Origin: Pelobacter sp. UBA6093
Lineage (GTDB): Bacteria > Desulfobacterota > Desulfuromonadia > Desulfuromonadales > Syntrophotaleaceae
NCBI GenBank assembly: GCA_002435955.1
Contig: DIWZ01000040.1
Location: 207,598-271,597, forward strand
Reading direction: 5' to 3'
Length of the DNA: 64,000 bases
Of the stretch, positions 34,584 to 42,658 are shown one piece after another. Position numbers and translations under genes: made by a program. The notes below the pieces were generated by a model. That model did not search any database, was not told where the DNA came from, and saw nothing but the letters and a program-made list of their open reading frames with translations. The stretch's first letter is position 1. Every line of letters begins with the position of its first letter.

Positions 34584-35858
34584 ATGAGTAACGAGAATTT
34601 GATGACGAAAAGATGGTTGATCGCCGTAGCGGGGATCGTCATCCAGTTGGTGCTGGGTACCGTGTATGCATGGTCGATATTCGTCAAACCGATTTTGGGC
34701 GCCAACCCACTGTGGACCAAGGAAACGGTCGCCGTGACCTTCATGATCATCATCGGCACCATCGGTTTGGCCGCTGCTTTTGGTGGCATTCTGGTTGACA
34801 AGAAAGGGCCGAAGTTTGCTGGTACCATCGGCGTTATCCTTTACGGTATCGGTACCATTTGCGCCGGTTTGGCCATCACCTCCGGCAACCTCTGGTTTCT
34901 TTACATCGGTTACGGCGTCATTGGCGGTATCGGTAACGGTCTGGCCTATGTCGTACCCATCGCTACCCTGATTCGCTGGTTCCCGGACCATCGCGGCCTG
35001 ATCACCGGCTTGTCGGTCATGGGTTTCGGTCTTGGTGCGTTTTTTGTCGGCAAGATCGTTCCCGGCCTGATCACCAGCATGGGTGTGGCCAATGCTTTTA
35101 TAGCGCTGGGCGTGGTTTATCTTATTGCCAATACCCTGGCCGCCCTGCAGCTGAAAAATCCTCCTGCAGGCTGGTTGCCCGACGGCTTCGTTCCTTCCAC
35201 CAAGACTGTTTCGGCTGCCGATTCCTTCAGCTGGACCGAAGCGAAAAAAACTCCCCAGTGGTATATGATCTGGACCATGCTGTTCCTTAACGTCAGCGCC
35301 GGCATGGGCCTGCTGTCCAAGCTGTCCCCCATGGCTCAGGACGTGTTCCGGATTGCCCGCAACGTCACTGATCCGGCGGAACTGGCGGTTCTCGGTGGCG
35401 GCGTGCTGGCCACGGCCTCCATTTTCAACGGTCTGGGTCGCCTGTTCTGGGCTTCCATGTCGGACAAGATCGGCCGTAAGAATGTCTTCCTGGTCATGTT
35501 TGCCACCCAGGCTGCACTGTACTTCTACTTGCCGTCCGTGACCAGCCCTCTGATTTTCACCATTTGCGCCAGTTACCTGCTGGCTTGCCTCGGCGGCGGT
35601 TTCGCCGTCATGCCGGCCTTTGCCGCTGACTCCTTCGGCCCCAGCTATATCGGCCGGGTCTATGGCTTCGTTCTGACGGCATGGGGTGCTGCCGGTGTCG
35701 TTGGTGGCCTGGTGTTCGCAAAGTTTGACCAGGTACGGCCGCCTCTTTACATTGCCGCAGCTCTGCTGGCGCTGGGTTTCTTCGTTACCCTGATGTTCCA
35801 GCGTCCCAAGCACGTTTCCCACTACAAGGCAGCCAATCCGGCAGTCTCGAATCAATAA
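34584..35858 (+). CDS. OFA-family MFS transporter (oxalate/formate antiporter-like)
   Basis: A 424-residue protein with 12 membrane helices. Family marks are the N-terminal LGTVYAWSIFVKPI, GGILVDKKGPK, and the loop-8/9 segment GLGRLFWASMSDKIGRKN. Members move oxalate, formate or other small carboxylates. A strong GGGGAGAGG precedes the ATG. Codon choice appears very regular, as in well-expressed genes. It is followed at 100 bases, after a terminator, by a gamma carbonic anhydrase gene on the same strand, which suggests a link to CO2, bicarbonate or a carboxylate. The actual substrate is not known. Confidence 0.9.
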   Translation: MSNENLMTKRWLIAVAGIVIQLVLGTVYAWSIFVKPILGANPLWTKETVAVTFMIIIGTIGLAAAFGGILVDKKGPKFAGTIGVILYGIGTICAGLAITSGNLWFLYIGYGVIGGIGNGLAYVVPIATLIRWFPDHRGLITGLSVMGFGLGAFFVGKIVPGLITSMGVANAFIALGVVYLIANTLAALQLKNPPAGWLPDGFVPSTKTVSAADSFSWTEAKKTPQWYMIWTMLFLNVSAGMGLLSKLSPMAQDVFRIARNVTDPAELAVLGGGVLATASIFNGLGRLFWASMSDKIGRKNVFLVMFATQAALYFYLPSVTSPLIFTICASYLLACLGGGFAVMPAFAADSFGPSYIGRVYGFVLTAWGAAGVVGGLVFAKFDQVRPPLYIAAALLALGFFVTLMFQRPKHVSHYKAANPAVSNQ

Positions 35859-35900
35859 GCAAGGGTTGCCCCAGGGGAAACCCGGAGTAATGTTTTAACC

Positions 35901-35932
35901 AAGTGGGGTCTTCGTGAGAAGGCCCCACTTTC
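35901..35932 (+). terminator. Hairpin terminator between the OFA transporter and carbonic anhydrase genes
   Basis: AAGTGGGG and CCCCACTT pair with a GTGA-capped TTC/GAA extension, followed by TTTC. It lies about 40 bases past the transporter stop. It may only attenuate, since the next gene starts 26 bases later with no clear promoter between. Confidence 0.65.
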
Positions 35933-35957
35933 ATAATCAGCTATCTGAGAGGCAGGC

Positions 35958-36575
35958 ATGATCGAAAAAAATGTATTGGCTGACTTTTGTGGCAAGGTAT
36001 CCGAGCCCATTATCGATGCGACGGCCTATGTTCACCCCCTGGCCGCCGTGATTGGCAATGTCACCCTCGGGCAGAACGTCATGGTTTCCCCCGGCGCGGC
36101 GGTACGGGGCGACGAAGGGCAACCGCTGTTCGTCGGCGACAACTCCAATGTGCAGGACGGTGTCGTCATTCATGCTCTGGAAACGGAGATGAACGGACAG
36201 CCCATCGAAAAGAACATGGTTGAGGTCGACGGCAACAAATATGCGGTTTACGTCGGCAAGCGCGTGTCCATGGCCCACCAGGTCCAGGTTCATGGGCCCG
36301 CCGTGGTCATGGATGATACCTTTGTCGGCATGCAGGTGCTGGTTTTCAAATCGCGGGTTGGCAAGCAATGCGTCATCGAGCCGGGTTGCATCCTCATGGG
36401 CGTAAATGTCGCCGACGGCCGTTACGTGCCGGCGGGTTCGGTCATCCGCACGCAGCAGCAGGCCGACGAGCTACCTGAGGTGACGGCGGATTACCCCTTC
36501 AAAGATCTGAATAAAGGGGTGGTGCACGTCAATACCGCCCTGGCCAAAGGTTATCTCGCGGCCAAAAACGCCTGA
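35958..36575 (+). CDS. Gamma-class carbonic anhydrase (Cam-like)
   Basis: A 205-residue left-handed beta-helix protein made of hexapeptide repeats (VIGNVTLGQNVMV, VGDNSNVQDGVVI). Three candidate zinc/iron ligands are H72, H107 and H112, in IHALE and SMAHQVQVHGPA; the latter spacing is that of the archaeal Cam enzyme. It would interconvert CO2 and bicarbonate. No signal peptide is visible, so it is probably cytoplasmic. GAGAGG precedes the ATG. Pairing with the OFA transporter gene suggests a role in carboxylate or bicarbonate exchange. Confidence 0.92.
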   Translation: MIEKNVLADFCGKVSEPIIDATAYVHPLAAVIGNVTLGQNVMVSPGAAVRGDEGQPLFVGDNSNVQDGVVIHALETEMNGQPIEKNMVEVDGNKYAVYVGKRVSMAHQVQVHGPAVVMDDTFVGMQVLVFKSRVGKQCVIEPGCILMGVNVADGRYVPAGSVIRTQQQADELPEVTADYPFKDLNKGVVHVNTALAKGYLAAKNA

Positions 36576-36582
36576 TTGGACC

Positions 36583-36624
36583 AAAGGGGAGACCGGTTCG
36601 CATTTTGCGGCCGCCTCCCCTTTT
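36583..36624 (+). terminator. Rho-independent terminator of the carbonic anhydrase gene
   Basis: AAAGGGGAG and CTCCCCTTT form the base of a long hairpin with an inner GCGGCCGC-rich part, ending in TTTTT. It begins 8 bases past the stop. Confidence 0.85.
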
Positions 36625-36761
36625 TCCTTCAAGGTTCGACGAATTAAGCCGTTTCCCTCCCCGCAAAATTGTCAAAAATCGAAAAATTGAGTTTCCGGAG
36701 AGGGCGCACCCTCTCGAAGCTAATTATTCAGCCTCCTGCCAGAAGCGCCTGGCTCTCTGTA

Positions 36762-38855
36762 TTAGTCCGTGAAAACCAATCCGTCGAAATCATCATCCGT
36801 GGTGGTGATCAACTGATCGAAATCCTGTCGTTTCAGGTTAACCAGCTCCCCGAGGGGTATGACCTTAAACGGGTCGAAATCGAAATTGCTCAGGTTTCTT
36901 GTAACATGGTAAAAGGATATGGATTTTTCGGGCTTTATGTCCATCTCCAGCATTTGCCTGCAGCCTTTTTGCAACATCTCGATTTTATCGAAAAGATCCT
37001 CTTTGTCGGCTGCGTTCCAGACTCCCAGAAGGATGGGGCTTTCAAGGTTCTTGACATCCCCTTTGAATTCCCCTCGAATCAATTGTTCCCTTTGTCGCTT
37101 CAGGTAGGGAACAAAGTCAAGGTGCTCGGCCAGACGACGATCCGCGGCATAAAAATTTCCTGTATCCGGATCCAGGGTGAAAATAATCGTTTTTTTAATA
37201 GCCTGGCCATAGCTCTTGAAATATATGCCTTTGTACTGCTGGAAGTCGAAGGAGCCAAGAAGAAAACTTTCGTTCTGCTTGATACGGTTAAGCATCCCCA
37301 GCAGCCAATAACGGATGATTTCATGATCAACCCGGCATTTTTCCAGTTCGTCCTTCATTTGCCTGAAACTGGTGCTGCCATATCGATAGGTAAGTGCCAG
37401 TCGATAAATATCCCGGACGTTGTTATATACGCTGAAGGGTTGGATCAAGTCATAACTGAAAATCTCCATTTCCCGCAGTTGCCATATCAAAGAGGCGACT
37501 TCTGTTCTGCTGCTGTTCTGATCAAGGTCAATCGTCTCGGTAGACTTCATGAATTCGATGAAGCGCGTTTCAAGCAGGGCAAGCTGGTCGATTTTTTTCT
37601 TGGTACTTATATTCAAAGTAATGGTCCAGCGGCTGAATTTATGCTGGCGACTTTCGATCTTGATATTCCCCGCCCCGAAAGTTGAAAAAATCTGCCGTGT
37701 GCCGATACCCTCGCCGGCCTTATCCTGTTTGGTCGTACGTCCAACGAAAAGGGGCAGGTTTCTGCCGTCAACCTGCAACCGCTCGGGGCTTATGCCGATA
37801 CCGTTATCCTGGATAATCAGCACCACCTTGCCTTCTTTTCGGGTGAGCATGATCTGGATGAGACCTTCCCTGCCCGCTTCTTCGATCGCATCGATCGAAT
37901 TCGACACCAGATTGATCAACGCCCGACTGTAATCCATATAACTGCCAATAACCGGCGGAATATCGGCACTCAAGATCAATCGTATCTGGCAAGGCACATG
38001 CGCAGCTTCTACAAAAGGGATAACCCTGTTGGTCAAAATCTCCTTTATATTAACTTCATGGGAAGCTTTAATTTTGTCTTCATACATACTGAGAGTATTA
38101 AGTAACGCGGTATTTTCTCGATTTATGTCTTCAATAATTTGGTTGAAATTGTCTACGGACATAATTGAAATCATGTCTGATAAAACCTTGAGTGATTTTT
38201 TTGCATCATGCCTGACCTTGCTCAACTCTTCTAATATTGAAACGTCTCTTGTCTTCAGTGAAAAACTTTTATCTAATATAACCTTAGCCGTTGCCGACAT
38301 AAGATAAAATCGCATCTTCCGATAAACGGTTGAATCTTCGAGATTAAAACCATTGCTATAAAAGAACTCTATTGTACTGACAAGTTTTTCCCATACGAAT
38401 AAATAAATATATGATTTCTCGTCGACATCTTCAGCTAATTTTCTAATGAAAGCCGAACCTATACCTTTTCCTCTGCCAAAAGGGCTGGTAACCTGCTTAT
38501 AAACTTGAAATTTGGTTTTTTCGGGATTTGAATAAACAAGTATATATCCGAGGAACTCGCCCTCTTCATCCCAGACATAACTGTGGTCGTAATCTATTTC
38601 GAGAGCTTTATCCTTTATAAAAGGTGATGGAATCAGAATGGAATCGATATTCAGGAAAGGAATTTTATTTATCTTCTTTTGGTCATCAGTTGTCAGGCGC
38701 CTGATATACATAAAATCGTTCGTTAAATCGTCCATTACTTGCTCCCGCCTTTCCTTCCGGTAGTATTTCCCCCGACGAATAAGGGTGAAACCCTCTCCCA
38801 GGTTGACCGTCTCCAAAGAAACGTTTTCAACAGCTTGAAAAAAGCACAAATACAA
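36762..38855 (-). CDS. GNAT acetyltransferase domain fused to a histidine kinase, with unknown C-terminal region
   Basis: Up to 697 residues. Residues ~49-190 look like a GNAT domain: acetyl-CoA loop RGKGIG (128-133) and the closing FFYSNGF...VYRKM. A kinase follows: H-box KVRHDAKKS with H226, N-box LINLVSNSIDA, G1 DNGIGI (350-355), G2 GEGIG. The last ~280 residues match no family I know. There is no membrane segment. TTG 38855 has AGGAGGAGG five bases upstream; ATG 38735 (657 aa, starting at the GNAT domain) has GGGAG eight bases upstream, and both are possible. The 5' third is much more AT-rich than the rest and its neighbours. No response regulator gene is adjacent. Confidence 0.85.
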   Translation of the reverse strand: MYLCFFQAVENVSLETVNLGEGFTLIRRGKYYRKERREQVMDDLTNDFMYIRRLTTDDQKKINKIPFLNIDSILIPSPFIKDKALEIDYDHSYVWDEEGEFLGYILVYSNPEKTKFQVYKQVTSPFGRGKGIGSAFIRKLAEDVDEKSYIYLFVWEKLVSTIEFFYSNGFNLEDSTVYRKMRFYLMSATAKVILDKSFSLKTRDVSILEELSKVRHDAKKSLKVLSDMISIMSVDNFNQIIEDINRENTALLNTLSMYEDKIKASHEVNIKEILTNRVIPFVEAAHVPCQIRLILSADIPPVIGSYMDYSRALINLVSNSIDAIEEAGREGLIQIMLTRKEGKVVLIIQDNGIGISPERLQVDGRNLPLFVGRTTKQDKAGEGIGTRQIFSTFGAGNIKIESRQHKFSRWTITLNISTKKKIDQLALLETRFIEFMKSTETIDLDQNSSRTEVASLIWQLREMEIFSYDLIQPFSVYNNVRDIYRLALTYRYGSTSFRQMKDELEKCRVDHEIIRYWLLGMLNRIKQNESFLLGSFDFQQYKGIYFKSYGQAIKKTIIFTLDPDTGNFYAADRRLAEHLDFVPYLKRQREQLIRGEFKGDVKNLESPILLGVWNAADKEDLFDKIEMLQKGCRQMLEMDIKPEKSISFYHVTRNLSNFDFDPFKVIPLGELVNLKRQDFDQLITTTDDDFDGLVFTD

Positions 38856-38939
38856 ACGGACCTCCTCCTGAAAGCGAAGAGATCCGATGTTTGTTCATAT
38901 TTCCGGATTACAATGGGCCAGGAATTCTCAGGCACCACC

Positions 38940-40244
38940 TCATTGAATGCCTGCGACCTGTTCCATCATGTCCAGGGTTATGGACTTGGGTCTCTCCAAA
39001 GGGTATCCCAGCGCCCTGTCCCAAGTTATATTCGCTAGCACACCAATGGCTCTGCCGACAGCAAACAGCACGGTGTAATAATCATACTGGGTAATTCCGA
39101 AGTGCCACTGGATTACCCCGGACTGGGCATCGACATTGGGCCAGGGATTTCGCGCCTTGCCGTGGGCCTGCAGAATTTTGGGGGCCACCTTATAAATCAT
39201 CTTGACCAACTTGTACAGGTCGTCATCGGGCAGATTCTTTTCACAGAATTCCATCTGGGCGGTAAAACGCGGATCGGTACGGCGTAATACGGCATGTCCG
39301 TAACCGGGGATAACCTGGCCGCTGTTCAACGTGTCCCACAAGTAGCGTTCCAGCTCCTCTTCGGTAGGCAAGGTGCCGCCAAGTTTTTCCATTTTCCCCT
39401 GGATCCAGCGTAGAACTTCCTGGTTGGCCAGTCCGTGCAAGGGGCCGGACAAACCATTCACGCCTGCCGACAGGCTGTAATAGGCATCGGCCAGTGCCGA
39501 GGCCACCAAACGCGTGGTATGGGCCGATACGTTGCCTGACTCGTGATCGGAATGAAGGATGAAATACATGCGTGCCACATCGTCATAAGGGGCTGGAATC
39601 CCCATCATATGGGCAAAATCCCCCCCGAAATCGAGCTCGGGATTCGAAGGAATCGGCGTATCGCCTTTATATTTCAAGCGATAAATGAAGGCAGCGATGG
39701 CGGGTAGTCTGGCAAGCAGGTTGCATGAATCCTCGTACATGGGATCCCAGAAGTCACCTTTACTCATCCCCTCGTTGTAGCGTTCGGCAAAAATCGATTC
39801 GCGCTGCATAACCACAATGGCCGCGGACAACATGGCCATGGGATGGAGATCCCGCGGCATCGCCCGCAACGCATCGAAGACATATTGAGGAACCTGCCGA
39901 CGCGACTGAAAATCCTTGACAACCTCGAGGGTCTGCTCAAGAGTCGGGACTTCGCCGGTCAACAGAAAATACCAGAAACCTTCGACGTAAGGATATTCGG
40001 AACCGGGTACTTTTGGCAATGCGTCAAAGGTTTCCCGAATGGTCTTGCCGCGAAACCTTACACCCTCTTCAGGGTCGAGATAGGAGATATCCGTAACCAG
40101 ACATTTCACCCCCCGCACCCCGCCAATGGCCTGCGCAATGGAAACATGATCAAGGGTTACCTGGCCATATTCCTTGAGCAAACGGGTAATTCGCGGGCGT
40201 TGCTCCTCGATTTTTCTAAACAGCGCATCTTTTAATTGGGACAT
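38940..40244 (-). CDS. gltA: Citrate synthase, eukaryote-like type
   Basis: A 434-residue enzyme joining acetyl-CoA and oxaloacetate. Catalytic residues sit in GPLHGLANQEVL (His), PGYGHAVLR (His) and NVDAQSG (Asp). Long stretches follow the mitochondrial pattern, not that of enterobacterial hexameric GltA; this eukaryote-like form is known from Geobacteraceae. ATG 40244 has AAGGAG seven bases ahead; the seven codons upstream lack support. It stands alone, divergent from dusB. It supports an oxidative or branched TCA cycle. Confidence 0.95.
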   Translation of the reverse strand: MSQLKDALFRKIEEQRPRITRLLKEYGQVTLDHVSIAQAIGGVRGVKCLVTDISYLDPEEGVRFRGKTIRETFDALPKVPGSEYPYVEGFWYFLLTGEVPTLEQTLEVVKDFQSRRQVPQYVFDALRAMPRDLHPMAMLSAAIVVMQRESIFAERYNEGMSKGDFWDPMYEDSCNLLARLPAIAAFIYRLKYKGDTPIPSNPELDFGGDFAHMMGIPAPYDDVARMYFILHSDHESGNVSAHTTRLVASALADAYYSLSAGVNGLSGPLHGLANQEVLRWIQGKMEKLGGTLPTEEELERYLWDTLNSGQVIPGYGHAVLRRTDPRFTAQMEFCEKNLPDDDLYKLVKMIYKVAPKILQAHGKARNPWPNVDAQSGVIQWHFGITQYDYYTVLFAVGRAIGVLANITWDRALGYPLERPKSITLDMMEQVAGIQ

Positions 40245-40455
40245 CACCAACTCCTTGAACGACATCAGCCTTTCGAGAAAAAACGACCGTGTTAAAGTGC
40301 AACGAGTTCCGGTCCGTCCTCCCGACTGACTTCAAATTTTCACACATGGTTTCAATATTAAAGCAGATTACCCCATGACGCTACTTGTACAAACAATTTA
40401 TATTATGCACAATATCTTGTAAATACAGTAAAAATTACCGAGGCTGGATTTTCAC

Positions 40456-40484
40456 TTGCAATCTGCAAAAGGCATGGTTAAACT
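40456..40484 (+). promoter_or_regulatory. Possible promoter of dusB-ntrB-ntrC
   Basis: TTGCAA and TAAACT are 17 bases apart. The leader to the dusB ATG would be only about 10 bases, which fits the absence of an SD there. Confidence 0.35.
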
Positions 40485-40501
40485 GCATAAAAATTGTGCA
40501 A

Positions 40502-41476
40502 ATGAACATTAAATCACTTCACTTAAAACATAATATTCTGCTTGCCCCCATGGCCGGCATCACCGACTTATCCTGTCGATTGCTTATGCGCCCGTTTGGC
40601 CTGGGGCTGGCGTTTACGGAAATGGTCAGCGCCAATGGGCTGGTTCTTGGTGGCGATGCAACCAGGGATCTGCTTACCTCCGTGCCTGAGGACCGCCCGC
40701 TTGGCATTCAACTGTTTGGCGAAAATCCGGCAACGCTTGCCGAGGCATGCAGACAGGTTGGCCCCCATGGCGATCTCATCGATCTGAACATGGGTTGTCC
40801 GGTCAAAAAGGTGGTCCGCAGTGGCGCCGGCAGTGCCCTTATGCAGACCCCCAAACGGGTGGCCCAAATCGTCGCGGCCATGCGGCGCGCAACAGACTTG
40901 CCCCTGACCGTTAAAATACGCGCAGGCTGGGACCAGTCCAGCATCAACTTTCTGGAAATCGCGCGCATTGCTGAACAGGAAGGAGCAGATGCCGTTACGT
41001 TGCATCCACGCACCCGCAGCCAGGGTTTTTCCGGCACCGCCGACTGGGCCCTCATCGGTGAACTGAAGCATCGAGCAACCATTCCGATTATCGGCAGCGG
41101 CGATATCTTTGAGGCCGAAGATGCCCGGCGCATGCTCAACGAAACCGGTTGCGACGCTGTCATGATCGGCCGTGGCTGCTATGGCAATCCGTGGCTTGCA
41201 AAAAACTTCCTGGCTCTGCAAAACGAACAAGCGGCAGTCGCGCCCTCCCTTGAGGATTGCCGAGACGTCGCGTTTCGCCACATGGAGATCTTTCTTCGCT
41301 ACAACAATGAACGCAAAGCCGTCCTGGACATGCGCAAGCACTTGTGCTGGTACGCAAAAGGCCTCCCCGGTGCCGCCCAGTTCCGGGCCAGCATCAATCA
41401 GGCTTGCTCCATCGATGAAATGCGAACTCTGATACGGCACTTTTTCGAACATGCCGCAACCATTGAGGTTCCATGA
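40502..41476 (+). CDS. dusB: tRNA-dihydrouridine synthase (DusB/NifR3 type)
   Basis: A 325-residue FMN enzyme that reduces uridines in the tRNA D-loop. Visible are LAPMAGITDLSCR, NMGCPVKKVVRSGAGSALM with the catalytic Cys, TVKIRAGWD, LHPRTRSQGFSG and the FMN phosphate site IGSGDIF...IGRGCYGNPW. The dusB-ntrB-ntrC order matches the nifR3-ntrB-ntrC arrangement of alphaproteobacteria. ATG 40502 lacks an SD, perhaps because the leader is very short. Its stop overlaps ntrB (ATGA). Confidence 0.94.
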   Translation: MNIKSLHLKHNILLAPMAGITDLSCRLLMRPFGLGLAFTEMVSANGLVLGGDATRDLLTSVPEDRPLGIQLFGENPATLAEACRQVGPHGDLIDLNMGCPVKKVVRSGAGSALMQTPKRVAQIVAAMRRATDLPLTVKIRAGWDQSSINFLEIARIAEQEGADAVTLHPRTRSQGFSGTADWALIGELKHRATIPIIGSGDIFEAEDARRMLNETGCDAVMIGRGCYGNPWLAKNFLALQNEQAAVAPSLEDCRDVAFRHMEIFLRYNNERKAVLDMRKHLCWYAKGLPGAAQFRASINQACSIDEMRTLIRHFFEHAATIEVP

Positions 41477-42573
41477 ACAACGCAGAACCAAAGGATCGCT
41501 CCCTCTACATGAGGGTACTGGAAAACATGGAAGAAGCTGTGATTGCCATCGACGATGCCGAGCTCATCGTGTTGTTCAATCCCGCAGCACAGATCTGCAC
41601 GGGCTATTCCGAACGACAAGCGTTGCAACGGCCCCTTGCCGACCTGTTCGGCTCAAGCGCCGAACTGTTGCGGCTTGTGCGTGCCGCCCTGCAATCGGGC
41701 CGTTCGATCACCAGCCATGAAGACATCCTCTTGCATCGTCCATTGGCCGCCCCATTGCCGGTCGGATTGTCTGCATCACCACTGTTCACCAGAAAGGGTG
41801 AACAGGAAGGGGTCGTGGTGATCCTTCGTGATCACTCTCAAATTCGTGAACTCGAAGAAACCGTCCGCCAGGCTGATCGGTTAGCCATGCTGGGTACACT
41901 CGCAGCCGGCCTTGCACACGAAATCAAAAATCCTCTGGGCGGGATCAAGGGTGCTGCTCAACTATTGAACCTTGAGTTGCCCCCCGAGAACCCTCTGCGG
42001 GAATATACCCGCGTCATGACCAGGGAGGTCAACAGAGTTAACGATCTAATCGAAGAGTTGCTCGACCTGACCCGTCCGCGCCCGACCCAACTCAGCGAAG
42101 TCAACCTGTCGCGCATCCTTGCCGATCAGGTTCTGCTGCAAAAGGAGAGCCACCCGGACAAGCAGATCAGTTATCAAATGCAGCTTGACCCAAGTATTCC
42201 GCCCATCAGGGGGGATGAAACCCTGATCACCAGGCTGTTTCTCAACCTGCTTAAAAATGCCGGGGAGGCTATCGAGGGCGCAGGAACGATAATTATAACC
42301 TCGCGCATTGCCGGACAATACCTGTTCAATAAGCCGGGGGAACGACCCGTACCGATGGTGATGGTAGAAATCCAGGACAACGGCCCCGGCATCCCCCCAG
42401 ATGAACTTGATCGCATTTTCACTCCATTTTTCACTACCAAAACCAAGGGCTGCGGATTAGGTCTGGCTATCTGCCAAAAAATCATCAACGAGCACCAGGG
42501 CTCCCTGCGCGTCGCCAGCCAGCTGGACCAGGGCACGACCTTTACGGTGACCTTGCCTCTGAAACGAGGATAA
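41473..42573 (+). CDS. ntrB: Sensor histidine kinase of the NtrB type
   Basis: A 366-residue soluble kinase. A PAS domain covers about 10-120 (VLENMEEAVIAIDDAE, FNPAAQICTGYS). The dimerisation domain has the phospho-accepting H149 in LAHEIKNPLGGIKGAAQLL, an NtrB hallmark, and the ATP domain has NLLKNAGEAI, DNGPGIP and GCGLGLAIC. It phosphorylates the NtrC-like regulator encoded 85 bases downstream. In nitrogen control its partner would be PII; no glnB is in this window, so the signal is inferred. Confidence 0.9.
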   Translation: MNNAEPKDRSLYMRVLENMEEAVIAIDDAELIVLFNPAAQICTGYSERQALQRPLADLFGSSAELLRLVRAALQSGRSITSHEDILLHRPLAAPLPVGLSASPLFTRKGEQEGVVVILRDHSQIRELEETVRQADRLAMLGTLAAGLAHEIKNPLGGIKGAAQLLNLELPPENPLREYTRVMTREVNRVNDLIEELLDLTRPRPTQLSEVNLSRILADQVLLQKESHPDKQISYQMQLDPSIPPIRGDETLITRLFLNLLKNAGEAIEGAGTIIITSRIAGQYLFNKPGERPVPMVMVEIQDNGPGIPPDELDRIFTPFFTTKTKGCGLGLAICQKIINEHQGSLRVASQLDQGTTFTVTLPLKRG

Positions 42574-42658
42574 TCGTTATACAGGGTACGCCATCGATCA
42601 CTAACCACCCTGCCGCTACTAATCCGCGGCACGGAAACCATTAGCCCGGGAACTCAGC

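Noticed and set aside
34569..35855. 428-codon minus-strand open frame opposite the OFA transporter gene
   Set aside because: Gln/Asp/Gly-rich shadow of a high-bias membrane gene; no SD and no recognisable domain.
36669..37685. 338-codon plus-strand open frame opposite the GNAT-kinase gene
   Set aside because: The minus-strand frame carries kinase motifs; the plus frame has no SD or domain.
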